DNA from: Bostrychus sinensis
Taxonomy: Eukaryota; Chordata; Actinopteri; Gobiiformes; Eleotridae
Reading direction: 5' to 3'
Length of the DNA: 64,000 nt
NCBI GenBank assembly: GCA_020698575.1
Contig: CM036243.1
Location: 19,807,403-19,871,402, forward strand
The notes under the pieces were generated by a model. The model was not told the origin of the DNA and did no database searches. It saw nothing but the letters and a program-made list of their open reading frames with translations. Positions 24,710-36,200 of the stretch are shown here, piece by piece; within the stretch, counting starts at the first letter, position 1, and each line of letters begins with the position of its first letter. The translations under genes were made by a program, and so were the position numbers.

Positions 24710-24715
24710 TTTATT
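24710..24715 (-). terminator. POLG2 polyadenylation signal AATAAA
   Basis: TTTATT on the plus strand is AATAAA for POLG2, about 95 nt after its stop codon. That leaves only about 140 bp before the SRP68 start codon. Confidence 0.6.
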
Positions 24716-24808
24716 CATAAGTGCAAACATATGATATACTATTATTTCAAAAAACCCGGGAACATAAATTATAAGCAAAAAACATCTAGTAAATGTGCAT
24801 CAGTCTCT

Positions 24809-27800
24809 TCAGATGTGTTCTGCAGCAGAAACGTATCTGGACAGGAAGCTCTTGATCTCTGAAATATGCATGGTCTCTCTGATAGTTGTATCTCTGCTAC
24901 GAACCTGAAGCAGACCATTTTCTAATGTGTTTTCATTGATCACTGTGGTGAACAACACTCCCATCTCATCATACCTACAAGGCAATTACAGAAGCAACAT
25001 CCAATGAGTTCAAAGTGATATAAAGAGTTAGCTGTGAACAAAAACTCAGCAGAACTTTACTTGGCATTAAGCTGCTCCAGTGATGTTGGCATAGTTTCAA
25101 GATACCCAGGCCATGCAGAGATCTTAGCGTCTAGTAACTCTTGCAGCAGGCTTTCACACACCTAAACAGACATTAAATGGACAACCCCATTAAGAAGAAA
25201 TAATTTTTTTATTTTTCACTGTTTTTTGAATCAAGAGTATTCAATCTCATACCTGCCGCAGCTCCATTGTGGCTCCCCTGCCAATGTCCAAAGCCACTTT
25301 GACAGGAGCCAAGACTGGATGTAACTTAAGAACCTACAATTGTCAGCCAACTTGAAGTCAGTGCTGTTATGCTTACAAATCCCCATAATTTAAAACCTAT
25401 AGTAAATTATGATTGGACAGACAAAATTAAGCTTGCTAAAGGGTCTTAATTAAAAACATGTAAAAAAAACACCAAAAACAAAACAAAACAAGCAAACAAA
25501 CAAAAATACAGCAAAAGTATAAAAAAATTCTTCTGGATGATGATAAATTACTGTTTTCAGTCATCACTTTCAAAAAAATTATAAAAACAACAGATAATTG
25601 TCTTATATACTACACAAGAATCAGTATTTTAACATCTAACTATGGCTAGCAAAAAACCTACATGGCTAGTAACCTTTAAAGAACACTGGCCAAAATGGCC
25701 AGTGAGCTAAAAAGGTATTGTCAAGCCCTGTGTATAATAAAAAAAATATATAAAAAAATGTGTAAATATTCTACCATATGCATTTTACTTTTATTTGTTA
25801 TTACCTTCCTCTGACGCAGTTTCCTCTTGCTGTCCTCTCTCCTCTGCTGTTGTAGTGAGTTGAACAAAAAGGCCATCACACCTTGGTCCATGTTTGCTGT
25901 TACAGAGACGACATGAGGCACTGACTTTCGCCCATCTCGACACTAAACAAAGTAAAAAATATAAAATGATGGGACATTTACAGTGCAGCTTATCATCACT
26001 TTGTCATTTCATTGTCCAGCCTGCAAAGTGGTCATAGCATTATTGACACATGGATTTATATTAATATTTAATTATTTATGCATGTTCATTAAGTATCGAC
26101 AGAGTAAGGCAAATGTCTCAAATTGGTCAAAATAAAAAGCATTTGAATGACAATTCTTCATTTCCCTCTCTGCAGTTTCCTCTCAGCACGACATCAGCTA
26201 CACCAATGTTAACCTCTATATACATAAAAATAGGGCTGTGGCCGATAGGGCCAAAAATGTATATTATAATATTTTTCCAAAATTGTGATTATATGAGTAT
26301 ATAATCTTCAATGTGTTCAATAACACACTCATTCAGATTTAAATGCTTATGTTGGATTTGTCTATAAACCCATAACATATAACAATCAAAGATGTAATTC
26401 TCATTGAATATACAGGAGCAAAACAAACAAAAAACGCCTAAAGGAAATCGACTTTTAGTTCAGGTCCAACCATTTTTCAATATCACGGTAGTATACACAT
26501 AAAGAGATAAATTGTACTACACACAGATTGAGTGTAGAAAGTGGCCACTAATCCTGGCCACTTTTGGGGACAATGTGAATGTCATTTGAAAGACCTGAAG
26601 TTTAGAATGGACTCCATAGTGTGCTTGCAGTAGTTCAGTGTCTCCTCTGCTCCACAGTGTTTCCAGTGGCTCAGGACCCCAGGGGAAATTATAAAATATT
26701 TTAACTCCACGAGACGTTGATTGTTCCAGATCCTGCTCTGGGACATCACTGCTGCTGAATTCTGATGGAGACAAGGCAAACTGGAAAAGATGGAGAGTAG
26801 TGTCATAAAATGCCAGCACCTTCTATTGTCCAGAAAGGATTAGTTCACATGCAAAAACCAAACAACAAACAAAAAAACTATAGTATAGAGTAAGAAAACC
26901 CACTTTTCTCCACCACTGTAGCCTTTGACGTGTCCAGTAATCCAACCATTGGGATGAAGTGCGAGGAGAGCAGAACCACACTAAAGATGACTGGGTGACA
27001 GCAGCAGGGCTGACAACAAAACAATCATTTATATAAGACCTGTACACTATACATCATCACGTTGCATGTTAAATGTTCACTGAAGAGTAAAACAAATACA
27101 TGCAAATAATGACAACTTATATGATATGTAAAGCCTCACCAACCAGAGCCATCAGAGGATTGGAAACACACACCAGTCTCAGCCAGGCCAAAAGGCAACT
27201 TTCTACTGACCAGCTCTGAAGAAGGCACAAACAGTTCTAATGCACCTGAGAACCATAATCATGAAGGTGTTTAGAGACAACTGAAATAAAAAAATGTTTT
27301 AATTATTATTATTAAAATTGGATTTTAACATTTATATCATTTGAGATTTGACTCATAAAAACTGGCTATTAAATAAACTTACCTTGGAGAAAGTTTGTCC
27401 TTAGTGATGTCGACTTCTGCAGAAGTGCAGAGACCTGCTCAATCAGCTGTTCTCTGCTTTGCTCTTGTTGCTCCAGTAGTTGCCTGATCATTTCAGTCTC
27501 AACTGCTTTAATGTGGCCCAGGTCACTCCTTGTGGCTTTGTCCTGGATGCAGCCCAAGGTACTTATCCCAAACACCTGCGCTCTGGAGCTCACCACAGAG
27601 TCCCACCATTTTTCCATCAGGTTTCTCTTCAGCTCTGTGCCCAAAGGACCGTACCAACAGCTCACACCGCGCTTAAGCTGCTTCAGGTTTGTCTGTTCAG
27701 GAGAAATGTAGCCCCGGTCCACACAGACCTTCAACAGAGTCCCGACCTCATCTCTGTCAACATTTGTTGATACGTCGCACCAACCTCTGCCTAGTTGCAG

Positions 27801-27902
27801 AATCATGGTAAAACTGCCTTTTGAAGTTTTAAAGACAGAAAAGTATCTTGACAGCGCGCTCCTGAGGCTGTATGTCAACATAGCTGCAGAAAAAGCATGC
27901 AA
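24809..27902 (-). CDS. POLG2: DNA polymerase gamma accessory subunit (mitochondrial), 8 exons
   Basis: POLG2 raises the processivity of the mitochondrial replicase POLG and has a class II aminoacyl-tRNA-synthetase-like fold. Exons: 27383-27902, 27140-27236, 26904-27009, 26595-26780, 25805-25942, 25253-25333, 25061-25161, 24809-24974, closing to about 464 aa (human 485). Telling blocks: YGPLGTELKRNLMEKWWDSVV, SLVWFCSPRTSSQWLDYWTRQRLQWWRK, YNFPWGPEPLETLW, VLKLHPVLAPVKVALDIGRG, VCESLLQELLDAKISAWPGYLETM, and the end VRSRDTTIRETMHISEIKSFL. The N terminus from either Met (27902, or 27881: MLTYSLRSALSRYF) is Arg/Ser-rich without acidic residues, as expected of a mitochondrial presequence. A transposon nest begins 47 bp upstream of the first ATG. 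Read boundaries of exons 2 and 3 with slightly more caution, because two GT donors compete there. Confidence 0.94.
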
Positions 27903-28072
27903 ACGTGAACCGGAACTAAATTAGGCACATCCGGGTGACGCCACTATTAGGCTCGTTCGAGATGAACTGCGCCTCGCCTGGATTGTGAACGAGAGTGCAC
28001 GGCCGCAATGGAAGGAGGGGAAATACTCCTGTACTGAAGTCGGACATCAGGCTCGTTCGAGATGAGCTAGAC

Positions 28073-28626
28073 CTGCGCAGTTTCGATCAGTGTCGGTCTG
28101 TGCGCAGTGCACGCCGGTTAGATTTGTGTCCGACTTGTTCCCGACTTGCTCTGATGTCACAAGTGCGACGGTCACCAGATCCAAACGAGACCAGGGGTGT
28201 TTCTCAAATCCTAGGTACCTTGCCTTGCCTTGATTACATCACAGGAAGGCATCCACCTCATCATCTGTCGCCCAAGGTGTGTTCCAATGTTCATGTCCTT
28301 CCTAGGCGTCCTCCGTTTGGCTAACATGTGGCTAATTCACCAAGGATACATCAGTGGATCCTTCACTGCCTTGCATCAGCCAAAATCACTCACAATGCAC
28401 TGCTGCTTTTTTGAAAAAATGGCAGGCCATGGGCATGCACTACTTTTAAATCTTATTTAGCAAATTTGAGATTATTCACAAAAAGATGCCCCCCCCAAAT
28501 TCCATCTTAGGTGCCCCCTTTCGGTGACCGTCACACTCGTGACATCAGAGTAAGTCGGAAACAAGTTGGACACAAATCTAACCGGCATGCACTGCGCACA
28601 GACCAACACCGATCGAAACTGCGCAG
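28073..28626. mobile_element. Inner inverted-repeat element with 104-bp arms
   Basis: Arms at 28073-28176 (starting CTGCGCAGTTTCGATC) and 28523-28626 (ending GATCGAAACTGCGCAG) are near-perfect inverted copies of each other. Between them lie about 350 bp of non-coding DNA. Just left of the first arm (28049-28066) the sequence repeats the GGCTCGTTCGAGATGA start of the outer element, so the two elements seem to be related families. Confidence 0.75.
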
Positions 28627-28689
28627 GGCTTTTTAACTCATCATAGTGGGCATCAGAAACCCACTATGATGAGTTTAAAATCAAGGTCC

Positions 28690-31496
28690 GTTACGTCGCC
28701 CAGATTGGCGTTACCGGGGCCCCACCCTGGAGCCAGGCCTGGGGTTGGGGCTCGCAGGCCAAGCCCGAAAAGGCTACGTGGGACCGCCTTCCCGTAGGCC
28801 CACCACCCGCAGGAAGGACCATAAGGGGCCAGTGCTGTGTGATTGGGCAGCGGTCAGAGGCGGGTGCCTCGATGGCCCAATCCATGGACACAGAAACTAG
28901 CTCTGGGGACATGGAATGTCACCTCGCTGGGGGGGAAGGAGCCTGAGCTTGTGCGGGAGGTTGAGAGATACCGGCTAGATATAGTCGGGCTCGCCTCCAC
29001 GCACAGCTTGGGCTCCGAAACCCAGCTCCTTGAGAGGGGTTGGACTCTCCACCACTCTGGAGTTGCCCGCGGGGAGAGGCGGTGGCCTGGTTTGGGCTTG
29101 CTCATAGCCCCCAAGCTCAGCTGCCATGTGTTGGAGTTCACCCCAGTGAACGAGAGGGTTGCGTCCCTGCGCCTCCGGGTGGGGGACAGGTCTCTCACTG
29201 TGGTTTCGGCCTATGGCCCGAACAGCAGTGCAGAGTACCCGGTCTTCTTGGAGTCCCTGGGAGGGGTGCTGGAAGGTGCTCCGACTGGGGACTACGTTGT
29301 TCTAGTGGGGGATTTCAATGCCCACGTGGGCAATGACAGTGATACCTGAAGGGGCGTGATTGGGAGGAACGGCCTCCCCGATCTGAACCCAAGTGGTGTT
29401 TTGTTATTGGACTTCTGTGCTAGTCACAGTTTGTCCATAACGAACACCATGTTCAAGCACAAGGGTGTCCATCAGTGCACATGGCACCAGGACACCCTAG
29501 GCCGGAGGTCGATGATCGATTTTGTAGTCGTGTCATCTGACCTTCGGCCGTGTGTCTTGGACACTCGGGTGAAGAGAGGGGCTGAGCTGTCAACCGATCA
29601 CCACCTGGTGGTGAGTTGGATCTGCTGGCAGAGGAGGAGCCCAGACAGACTCGGCAGACCCAAACGTATTGTGAGGGTCTGTTGGGAACGTCTGGCTGAA
29701 CCTCCTGTCAGAGGGGTCTTCAACTCCCACCTCCGGGAGAGCTTCAACCAGATTCCGGGGCAGGTTGGAGACATTGAGTCCGAGTGGGCCATGTTCTCCA
29801 CCTCTATTGTCGGTGCGGCTGTTCGGAGCTGTGGCCGTAAGGTCTCTGGTGCCTGTCGTGGCGGCAACCCCCGAACCCGGTGGTGGACACCGGAAGGGAT
29901 GCCGTCAGGCTGAAGAAGGAGTCCTACCGAGCTTGGCTGGCTCGTGGGACTCCTGAGGCAGCCAACGGGTACCAGCAGGCCAAGCGTGCCGCTGCCCGGG
30001 CAGTTGTGGAGGCAAAATCTCGGGTCTGGGAGGAGTTCGGGGAGGCCATGGAGGAGGACTATCGGTCGGCCTTGAAGAAATTCTGGCAAACCGTCCGGCG
30101 CCTCAGGAGGGGAAAGCAGTGCTTCGCCAACACTGTTTACAGTGGAGGTGGTGGTTCCTCTTTTTAAGAAGGGGGACCGGAGGGTGTGTTCCAACTACAG
30201 GGGGATCACACTTCTCAGCCTTCCTGGGAAAGTCTATTCCAGGGTACTGGAGAGGAGAATTCGTCCGATAGTCGAACCTCGGATTCAGGAGGAACAATGC
30301 GGTTTTCGCCCCGGTGGTGGAACAGTGGACCAGCTCTATAGCCTCCATAGGGTGCTTGAGGGTTCGTGGGAGTTCGCCCAACCTGTCCACATGTGCTTTG
30401 TGGAATTGGAGAAGGCGATCGACCATGTCCCTCGTGGTATCCTGTGGGGGGTGCTCTGGGAGTATGGGGTCCGAGGCCCTTTGCTAGGGGTTGTCTGGTC
30501 CCTGTACGAACAGAGCAGGAGTTTGGTTCGCATTGCCGGTTGTAAGTCAGACCTGTTCCCAGTGCATGTTGGACTTCGGCAGGGCTGCTCTTTGTCACCG
30601 GTTCTGTTCATAATTTTTATGGACAGAATTTCTATGCGCAGCCAGGGGCCGGAGGGAGTCTGGTTTGGGAACCACAGGATTTCATCCCTGCTTTTTGCGA
30701 ATGATGTCCTGTTGGCTTCATCAAGCCAAGACCTTCAGCATGTGCTCGGGCGGTTTGCAGCCGAGTGTGAAGCGGCTGGGATGAGAATCAGTACCTCCAA
30801 GTCCGAGGCCATGGTTCTCAACCGGAAAAGGGTGGTTTGCCCTCTCCGGGTTGGGGGAGAGCTCCTGCCTCAAGTGGAGGAATTTAAGTATCTTGGGGTC
30901 TTGTTCACGAGTGAGGGAAGGATAGAGCGTGAGATTGACAGACGGATCGGTGCAGCGTCTGCAGTAATGCGGTCGTTGTATCGGTCTGTTGTGGTGAAGA
31001 AGGAGCTGAGCCGAAAGGCGAAGCTCTCGATTTACCGGTCGATCTACGTTCCTACTCTCACCTATGTTCGTGAGCTTTGGGTCATGACTGAAAGGATGAG
31101 ATCCCGGATACAAGTGGCCGAAATGAGTTTTTTCCGCAGGGTGGCTGGGCGCTCCCTTAGAGATAGGGTGAGGAGCTCAGTTACACGGGAGGAGCTCAGA
31201 GTAGAGCTGCTGCTCCTCCACATTGAGAGGAGTCAGCTGAGGTGGCTCGGGCATCTGTTTCGGATGCCTCCTGGAGGCCTTCCTGGGGAGGTGTCCAACT
31301 GGGAGGAGGCCCCGGGGAAGACCTAGGACACGCTGGAGGGACTACGTCTCCCGGCTGGCCTGGGAAAGCCTTGGGGTGCCCCCGGTAGAGCTGGAGGAAG
31401 TGTCTGTGGAGAGGGAAGTCTGGGCATCTCTGCTTAGACTGCTGCCCCCGCGACCCTGGCCCCAGATAAAGTAGAAGATGGATGGATGGATGGATG
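28690..31496 (+). mobile_element. Non-LTR retrotransposon (LINE) with endonuclease and reverse transcriptase, inactivated
   Basis: The 5' half (about 28880-29640) encodes an APE-type endonuclease (LGTWNVTSL, VVLVGDFNAHVGND, STDHHLVVSW), broken by an in-frame TGA at about 29347-29349. The 3' half (30142-31326) is a reverse transcriptase (FKKGDRRVCSNYRGITLL, EEQCGFRPGGGTVDQ, LRQGCSLSPVLF, EFKYLGVLF) in another frame. Both halves are thus separated by stops and frameshifts. It ends in GATGGATGGATGG repeats at about 31480-31496, the tail type of target-primed LINEs. Clade was not decided; an I/Nimb-like or similar fish LINE is possible. It lies inside the outer inverted-repeat element, upstream of POLG2. 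Confidence 0.9.
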
Positions 31497-31620
31497 GTGC
31501 GTGATCTGAGCCACAAACTGTCCGACTTCAGTACAGGCGTATTTCCCCTCCTCTTGTTGCGGCCGTGCACTCTCGTTCACAATCCAGGCGAGGTGCAGTT
31601 CATCTCGAACGAGCCTATTA

Positions 31621-32560
31621 CTGCATTTTGTTTTTGAACAGGCACGACTAAGACGCGAGGGGTCCTTGTGGGGTACTACTACAGTTACAGAGTACACTGA
31701 TCTGACTGAGACAGCGGCAGATTTAAATGCGCTATAAAAAAAATGAAAACTGCTCAAAAAAAGCAGCGCAGATTTAAACCGCGAGAGCACGGAGAGGCAG
31801 CTGCTTTTAAATGAACAGCTCTGTCAATGTCCCGACTTAGAGCCTCTTTAAACTGGGCTGCAGTTTTCAACAACCCAGGACTATAGACTATAACAGCTAT
31901 CAAATATGGACTGTTCCTTTTGTATCAAGATGAAAAGAACCTGCATGAAGACGTCTGTGGTAAGTTTTGGAAACGTTTGTCTGTCCTGGCGCTACTTCTC
32001 TAGCTTTTGTTTTTAGCATCTAATATGTGAACAAACACTGTTCTCTGAATTAATAGTGGACTTTACACAGCAAAAGTCTCTAATGTCACGATTTCTGTCC
32101 TCACTTTACTCAGGTGAACAAAGCGCGAACAAGGCGTGAATGGACCGAGTTTTCGTGCATATTAATTAGCCGCTAATATGCGCATTTATCCAGTATTATT
32201 GCTGCATTCCCCTGCATTGTTCGCATTCATAATTAATATATTTAAATCTGTGTTATCCAAATACTGCAGCCTGGAGGAGAGTGTCAGTCTTCATAAATCC
32301 GTCTCCAATATGATCTGAGTCTGTCACAGTTCAAACATCAGCTGCTGTTAAAATAATGGAATTAAGTTTCTCTGACAGAAATAAGCATTGTACATGTTTT
32401 AGTAGCCCAGATTAAATACATAAATAACACTGTAATATAGCCTATTTACTAGCTTTTAGTTTTTTTACGTTATGTTTGGACCCCAGCGAGTTAGAACGTT
32501 AATTCTGTAGACCCCGAGCATTTTTAGTTGCTGACCCCAGCTCTAAATACTGGTATGTAC
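31621..32560. other. Unassigned spacer between transposon nest and 5S-like element
   Basis: Moderate-GC sequence on the left gives way to AT-rich sequence. It contains a small ATG-led frame ending at GTAAG (31907-31960) with no recognised homology. No gene is called. Confidence 0.4.
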
Positions 32561-32784
32561 GTGTATATACATACCGCCTTGTGGATGCCCGATCCCGTCA
32601 GACCTCGGAAGCTAAGCAGGGTAGGGCCTGGTCAGTACCTGGATGGGAGACCGCTGGGGAACACCAGGAAGCCGGTGTGAAAATGAGTGAGTGGGGACTA
32701 CGGATGGAAATTAGCTCTGAGCTATAATCCGGTGTATTTACGGCACTAGCTGCTGTTCATTAATACACGCTGTCCCATATAAGT

Positions 32785-32785
<1 letters not shown>
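32561..32785 (+). repeat. 5S-rRNA-derived element (SINE3-type candidate) or 5S pseudogene with tail
   Basis: Positions 32561-32680 align along their length with vertebrate 5S rRNA: GCCCGATC, CTCGGAAGCTAAGCAGGG (internal promoter box A), GGATGGGAGACCGC (intermediate element/box C) and ACACCAGG. The ends do not form the 5S terminal stem, so it is not a functional rRNA. It continues into about 100 bp of non-5S sequence (GCTATAATCCGGTGTATTTA..) and ends in an A/TA-rich run at about 32786-32815, the layout of a SINE with a 5S head and a LINE-like tail. Confidence 0.7.
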
Positions 32786-32815
<30 letters not shown>

Positions 32816-32903
32816 AATTTTATGTGTAATGAGTTGTCAGCTAAGTTAGGTGAGACAGCACGTTTATTGTACAAAATAACACAACAAATTGTTCCAATAG
32901 TTA

Positions 32904-32909
32904 TTTATT
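32904..32909 (-). terminator. Candidate DDX5 polyadenylation signal
   Basis: TTTATT (AATAAA on the DDX5 strand) lies about 310 nt after the stop codon. A second copy lies at 32863-32868. Either or both may be used. Confidence 0.45.
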
Positions 32910-33218
32910 TAAAAGGGCCTCACGCACCTTTTATGATCTTAACATGATTTAAACATACCACAAACTGAAAACACTGCATTACCTAGTAAAAATAAATAAC
33001 TGAGGAATGCGACACAAAACAGTCAAGGAAAGTGCAATAATTGTAGTTGCTCAATAGGAGACACTGACTCCATTTAACGCTTTGGGTTTACTGAATAATT
33101 TCAACCCTGCTGTAAGCAACCAATAGTTAAACAATACAAAAGATAATAATATAATTATACTGCAAGAATTCAGGACCAAACAAAAATTATATTGGTTCCA
33201 TATATTGTGCGTGAATAT

Positions 33219-36200
33219 TTACTGTGGAAAGGGTGGTGGCATGGGGTAGGGCACCATTGGTGGTGGTGGCTGCTGGGCCTGTGGCGGTGGTGGGGGCTGA
33301 GCAGGGAAAGGGAAAGGCGGGTGGTTCATGCCATTCTGAGAAGACCTCTGCATGGCCCCAAACTGTGGAGGCCCCTGGAAGTTTTGGTTACCAAAGGCAC
33401 CCGACTGGTTTGGTGGTGCACCAAAATTACTGTGTCCATTACTGTTACTGTAATTGTTGTTGCCATAACTACCAGAGTTACCATTGTTTCCCCCAAAGCT
33501 GCCACCATTTTGGGCCTTGTTACCACCAAAGGCACTCTTTGGCCCATTGCCAAACCCTCTATCACTGTCCCTATCTCTGTAACTACTGCCACCATAGTTG
33601 TTTCTCCCGCCCCCAGAATACCTATCCCGGCGGTCATCCTTGTAGCCACCTCTACCCCCTCTGCCCCGACCTGTAAAACATAACACAAAGAAGCACTTAG
33701 CTAATTCTAATGCACCACACAGACAGGCAAATATATAACAAGCAATATTTTCAAATATTTGTATGTACCTCCTCTGTCTTCTGCCATCTGAATCAGCTTT
33801 GGGTTAATAGCCTGGTTGGCTTCACGGAGCACAGAGATAAGATCACTAGCTTGTTTCATGTTGTTGGGGGTGAAGAAGGTGTAAGCAGTGCCCGTTTTTT
33901 GACTGCGGGCTGTGCGTCCAATGCGATGGATATAATCCTCTGAGGAGTTTGGGTAGTCATAATTGATGACAAATTTCACATCCTCCACATCTGTGAAAGT
34001 GTTGCAGTGTGGCAAAACATAACAAGAGGCCACACAGGATTTTGCACACCACAACAGCCAGATCAAAGGGAAAAGTTAGCAACTGTCAAAACTAGGGGGA
34101 GAAATGGTCATCAAGCTGTGGAGGAAAGAGGTTAAACAAAAAAAGCTTACTCCATGGGAATACTACTGTGGGAAGAGAGAAACGATGCACACTCCAATTG
34201 CTTACCATAATGAAAATAGAAAAAAAGACATCCACTCCCTCATGTTACCAAGGGAGAAAATATAGATTCAGGTCTTACCATTACGGAGTATGCATTCACT
34301 AGTCCTTTCCCAATGCAGCGAAATCCCCCACAAATTGTCAAGTGACATCCAGGAGCTTCTATGCAGTTGGGCCACATTATGCACTGGGGACTCCTCATGT
34401 GCCAATATAGGATCATTGAGTCGTACCTTTTTTTCCAGGTCCGATTTTCCCAGTACACCTCCAAAATAAGCTTATTAAGGCCACACTGCACGTCTTGCCA
34501 AGACCAAATAGACCAAGAACTATATTGACAGGAGATGTTTAAAATTGCCCATGCAACAAGCTTTGAGATACTTCTGAGCGAGCAAAAACACTATCCTGCC
34601 CCCATCAGTCTCATCAAGGCAAGATTTTCCAAGAAGCCAGTATTCACTTGAGAAAATGTCTCTCATTGGCAGGTCTCGACATGACTACAAAACACAGGCG
34701 AGGGAGGAACTTTGATTTTAGCTGTCTTACTCTTCTCTGTCTAGATGTTCCCACCATCCCCTAAAAACACATGTGCCAGGTCTCTGTAATTTTCAGACTG
34801 CTCTCTCCATTTTACGAAATCCAGCACTTTGACGAGAAAGGAAAAACTGAAAGCTTAGGCGGGCTCACAAGCACTCATGCTGTGATATAAGGTCCAATGG
34901 GTAAACACTTGTTCCAAATCTCAAACAAGTGACTCGCAGCACAACGCTCTCTAATACAACAGCATGCAAGGCAAAAGTAACAGCATCAAGCATATCTGTC
35001 TTTTACGTTTGAGTTGGAAACAGCTGGATGGCATTTGTAGGGTGAAATCCATGGATAGAGAACAGATGTGCATTTCTTTCAACAATATATCAGAGACAAA
35101 GGCTTAGCCACACAGCCTTTTGAAGATCACTGGCACACAAGAGCTTTCACCTCTCTAGGCCCACTGGGTGGCAAGCCAGTTGAGCACTTCCAATATGTCA
35201 TCCTTTTCCCTTTCGAGGCCTGGGACTGTCATGCCTAGCGCCTGCCACAAAGACTCCACCTTAAGGTGAGAAAAACTCAGAAAATGCATAGAAAAGTTAA
35301 AGAAAGCAAAAACACTTTCTTTAAAATAAGAGTAACACTGATAAAGTTTTACTACTGGTATGTATACTGACCTAATCCTCGGGAGGCCACATCTGTAGCA
35401 ATGAGGATTGGAGCTTTTCCATATCTGAACTCTAGAAAGGCAACATATAATCGGCATTCAGGTAAGATACCTCAGATTATCAATAATATAATACATTTGA
35501 ACAATATAAACTAAATATTACCATTAAGGACCCAGTCTCTCTCCTGCTGACTTTTATCTCCATGAATCCCCATTGCTGGCCACCTGTGGAAAAGACATAG
35601 CAGGTAAATGGTTACAAAAGTATTGTCAAACGAACAAAGAAAAAGAAGATAGCAAAAATTTTTACCCATCTCTTCTCATTCTTCTGGTGAGCTCATCACA
35701 TCGTCGTTTGGTCTCCACAAAAATAATGGTTTTGTTCTCCTTTTCACTCATGATCTCCTCAAGTAAACGAATCAGTCTAAAAAAGAAAAAGAATTTTTTT
35801 TATCTTTTTTGTCTTTGTCTTGCTAACACTAGAAACACCATTCTCACTTGTCTTCCTTCTCCAAGTCATTGCAAACATCCACTATTTGCAGGATGTTGTG
35901 ATTTGCACTAAGCTGCAGAGCTCCTATGTTGATCTGGACATAGTCTTTAAGGAAGTCCTCAGCAAGCTGCCGGACTTCTTTAGGCCAAGTTGCACTCCAC
36001 ATCAGTGTCTGGCGGTCTGGCTGCAGAAGACAATCGTAGGGATTGATAAAAAATAAAGAAAGATTACAAAATACAACAATCAACAAGTAGCATCAATAAA
36101 AATATACTGACTCGGATCTGCTCCACTATCTTGCGGATTTGAGGCTCAAATCCCATATCCAGCATGCGGTCAGCTTCATCAAGCACCAGATAGGTGCAAC

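Larger units (their letters stand above)
27950..31615. mobile_element. Outer terminal-inverted-repeat element containing a nest of insertions
   Basis: A 97-bp arm at 27950-28046 is repeated inverted at 31519-31615 with only a handful of mismatches. Both arms start GGCTCGTTCGAGATGAACTGC. A perfect 5-bp direct duplication TATTA (27945-27949 and 31616-31620) flanks the pair and looks like a target site. No transposase is seen between the arms; the interior is another inverted repeat and a LINE. I take this as a non-autonomous DNA transposon. The superfamily was not determined. Confidence 0.8.

Noticed and set aside
31907..31960. ATG-led frame MDCSFCIKMKRTCMKTSV followed by GTAAG
   Set aside because: No continuing exon or recognised homology, and the surroundings are repeat-like.
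32561..32680. Functional 5S rRNA gene
   Set aside because: Terminal helix sequences do not match 5S or pair with each other, and no T-run terminator follows directly.
33192..33683. Plus-strand open frames of 150 to 163 codons rich in Trp/Gly or Thr/Val
   Set aside because: Complement of the low-complexity Gly/Asn/Pro tail of DDX5.
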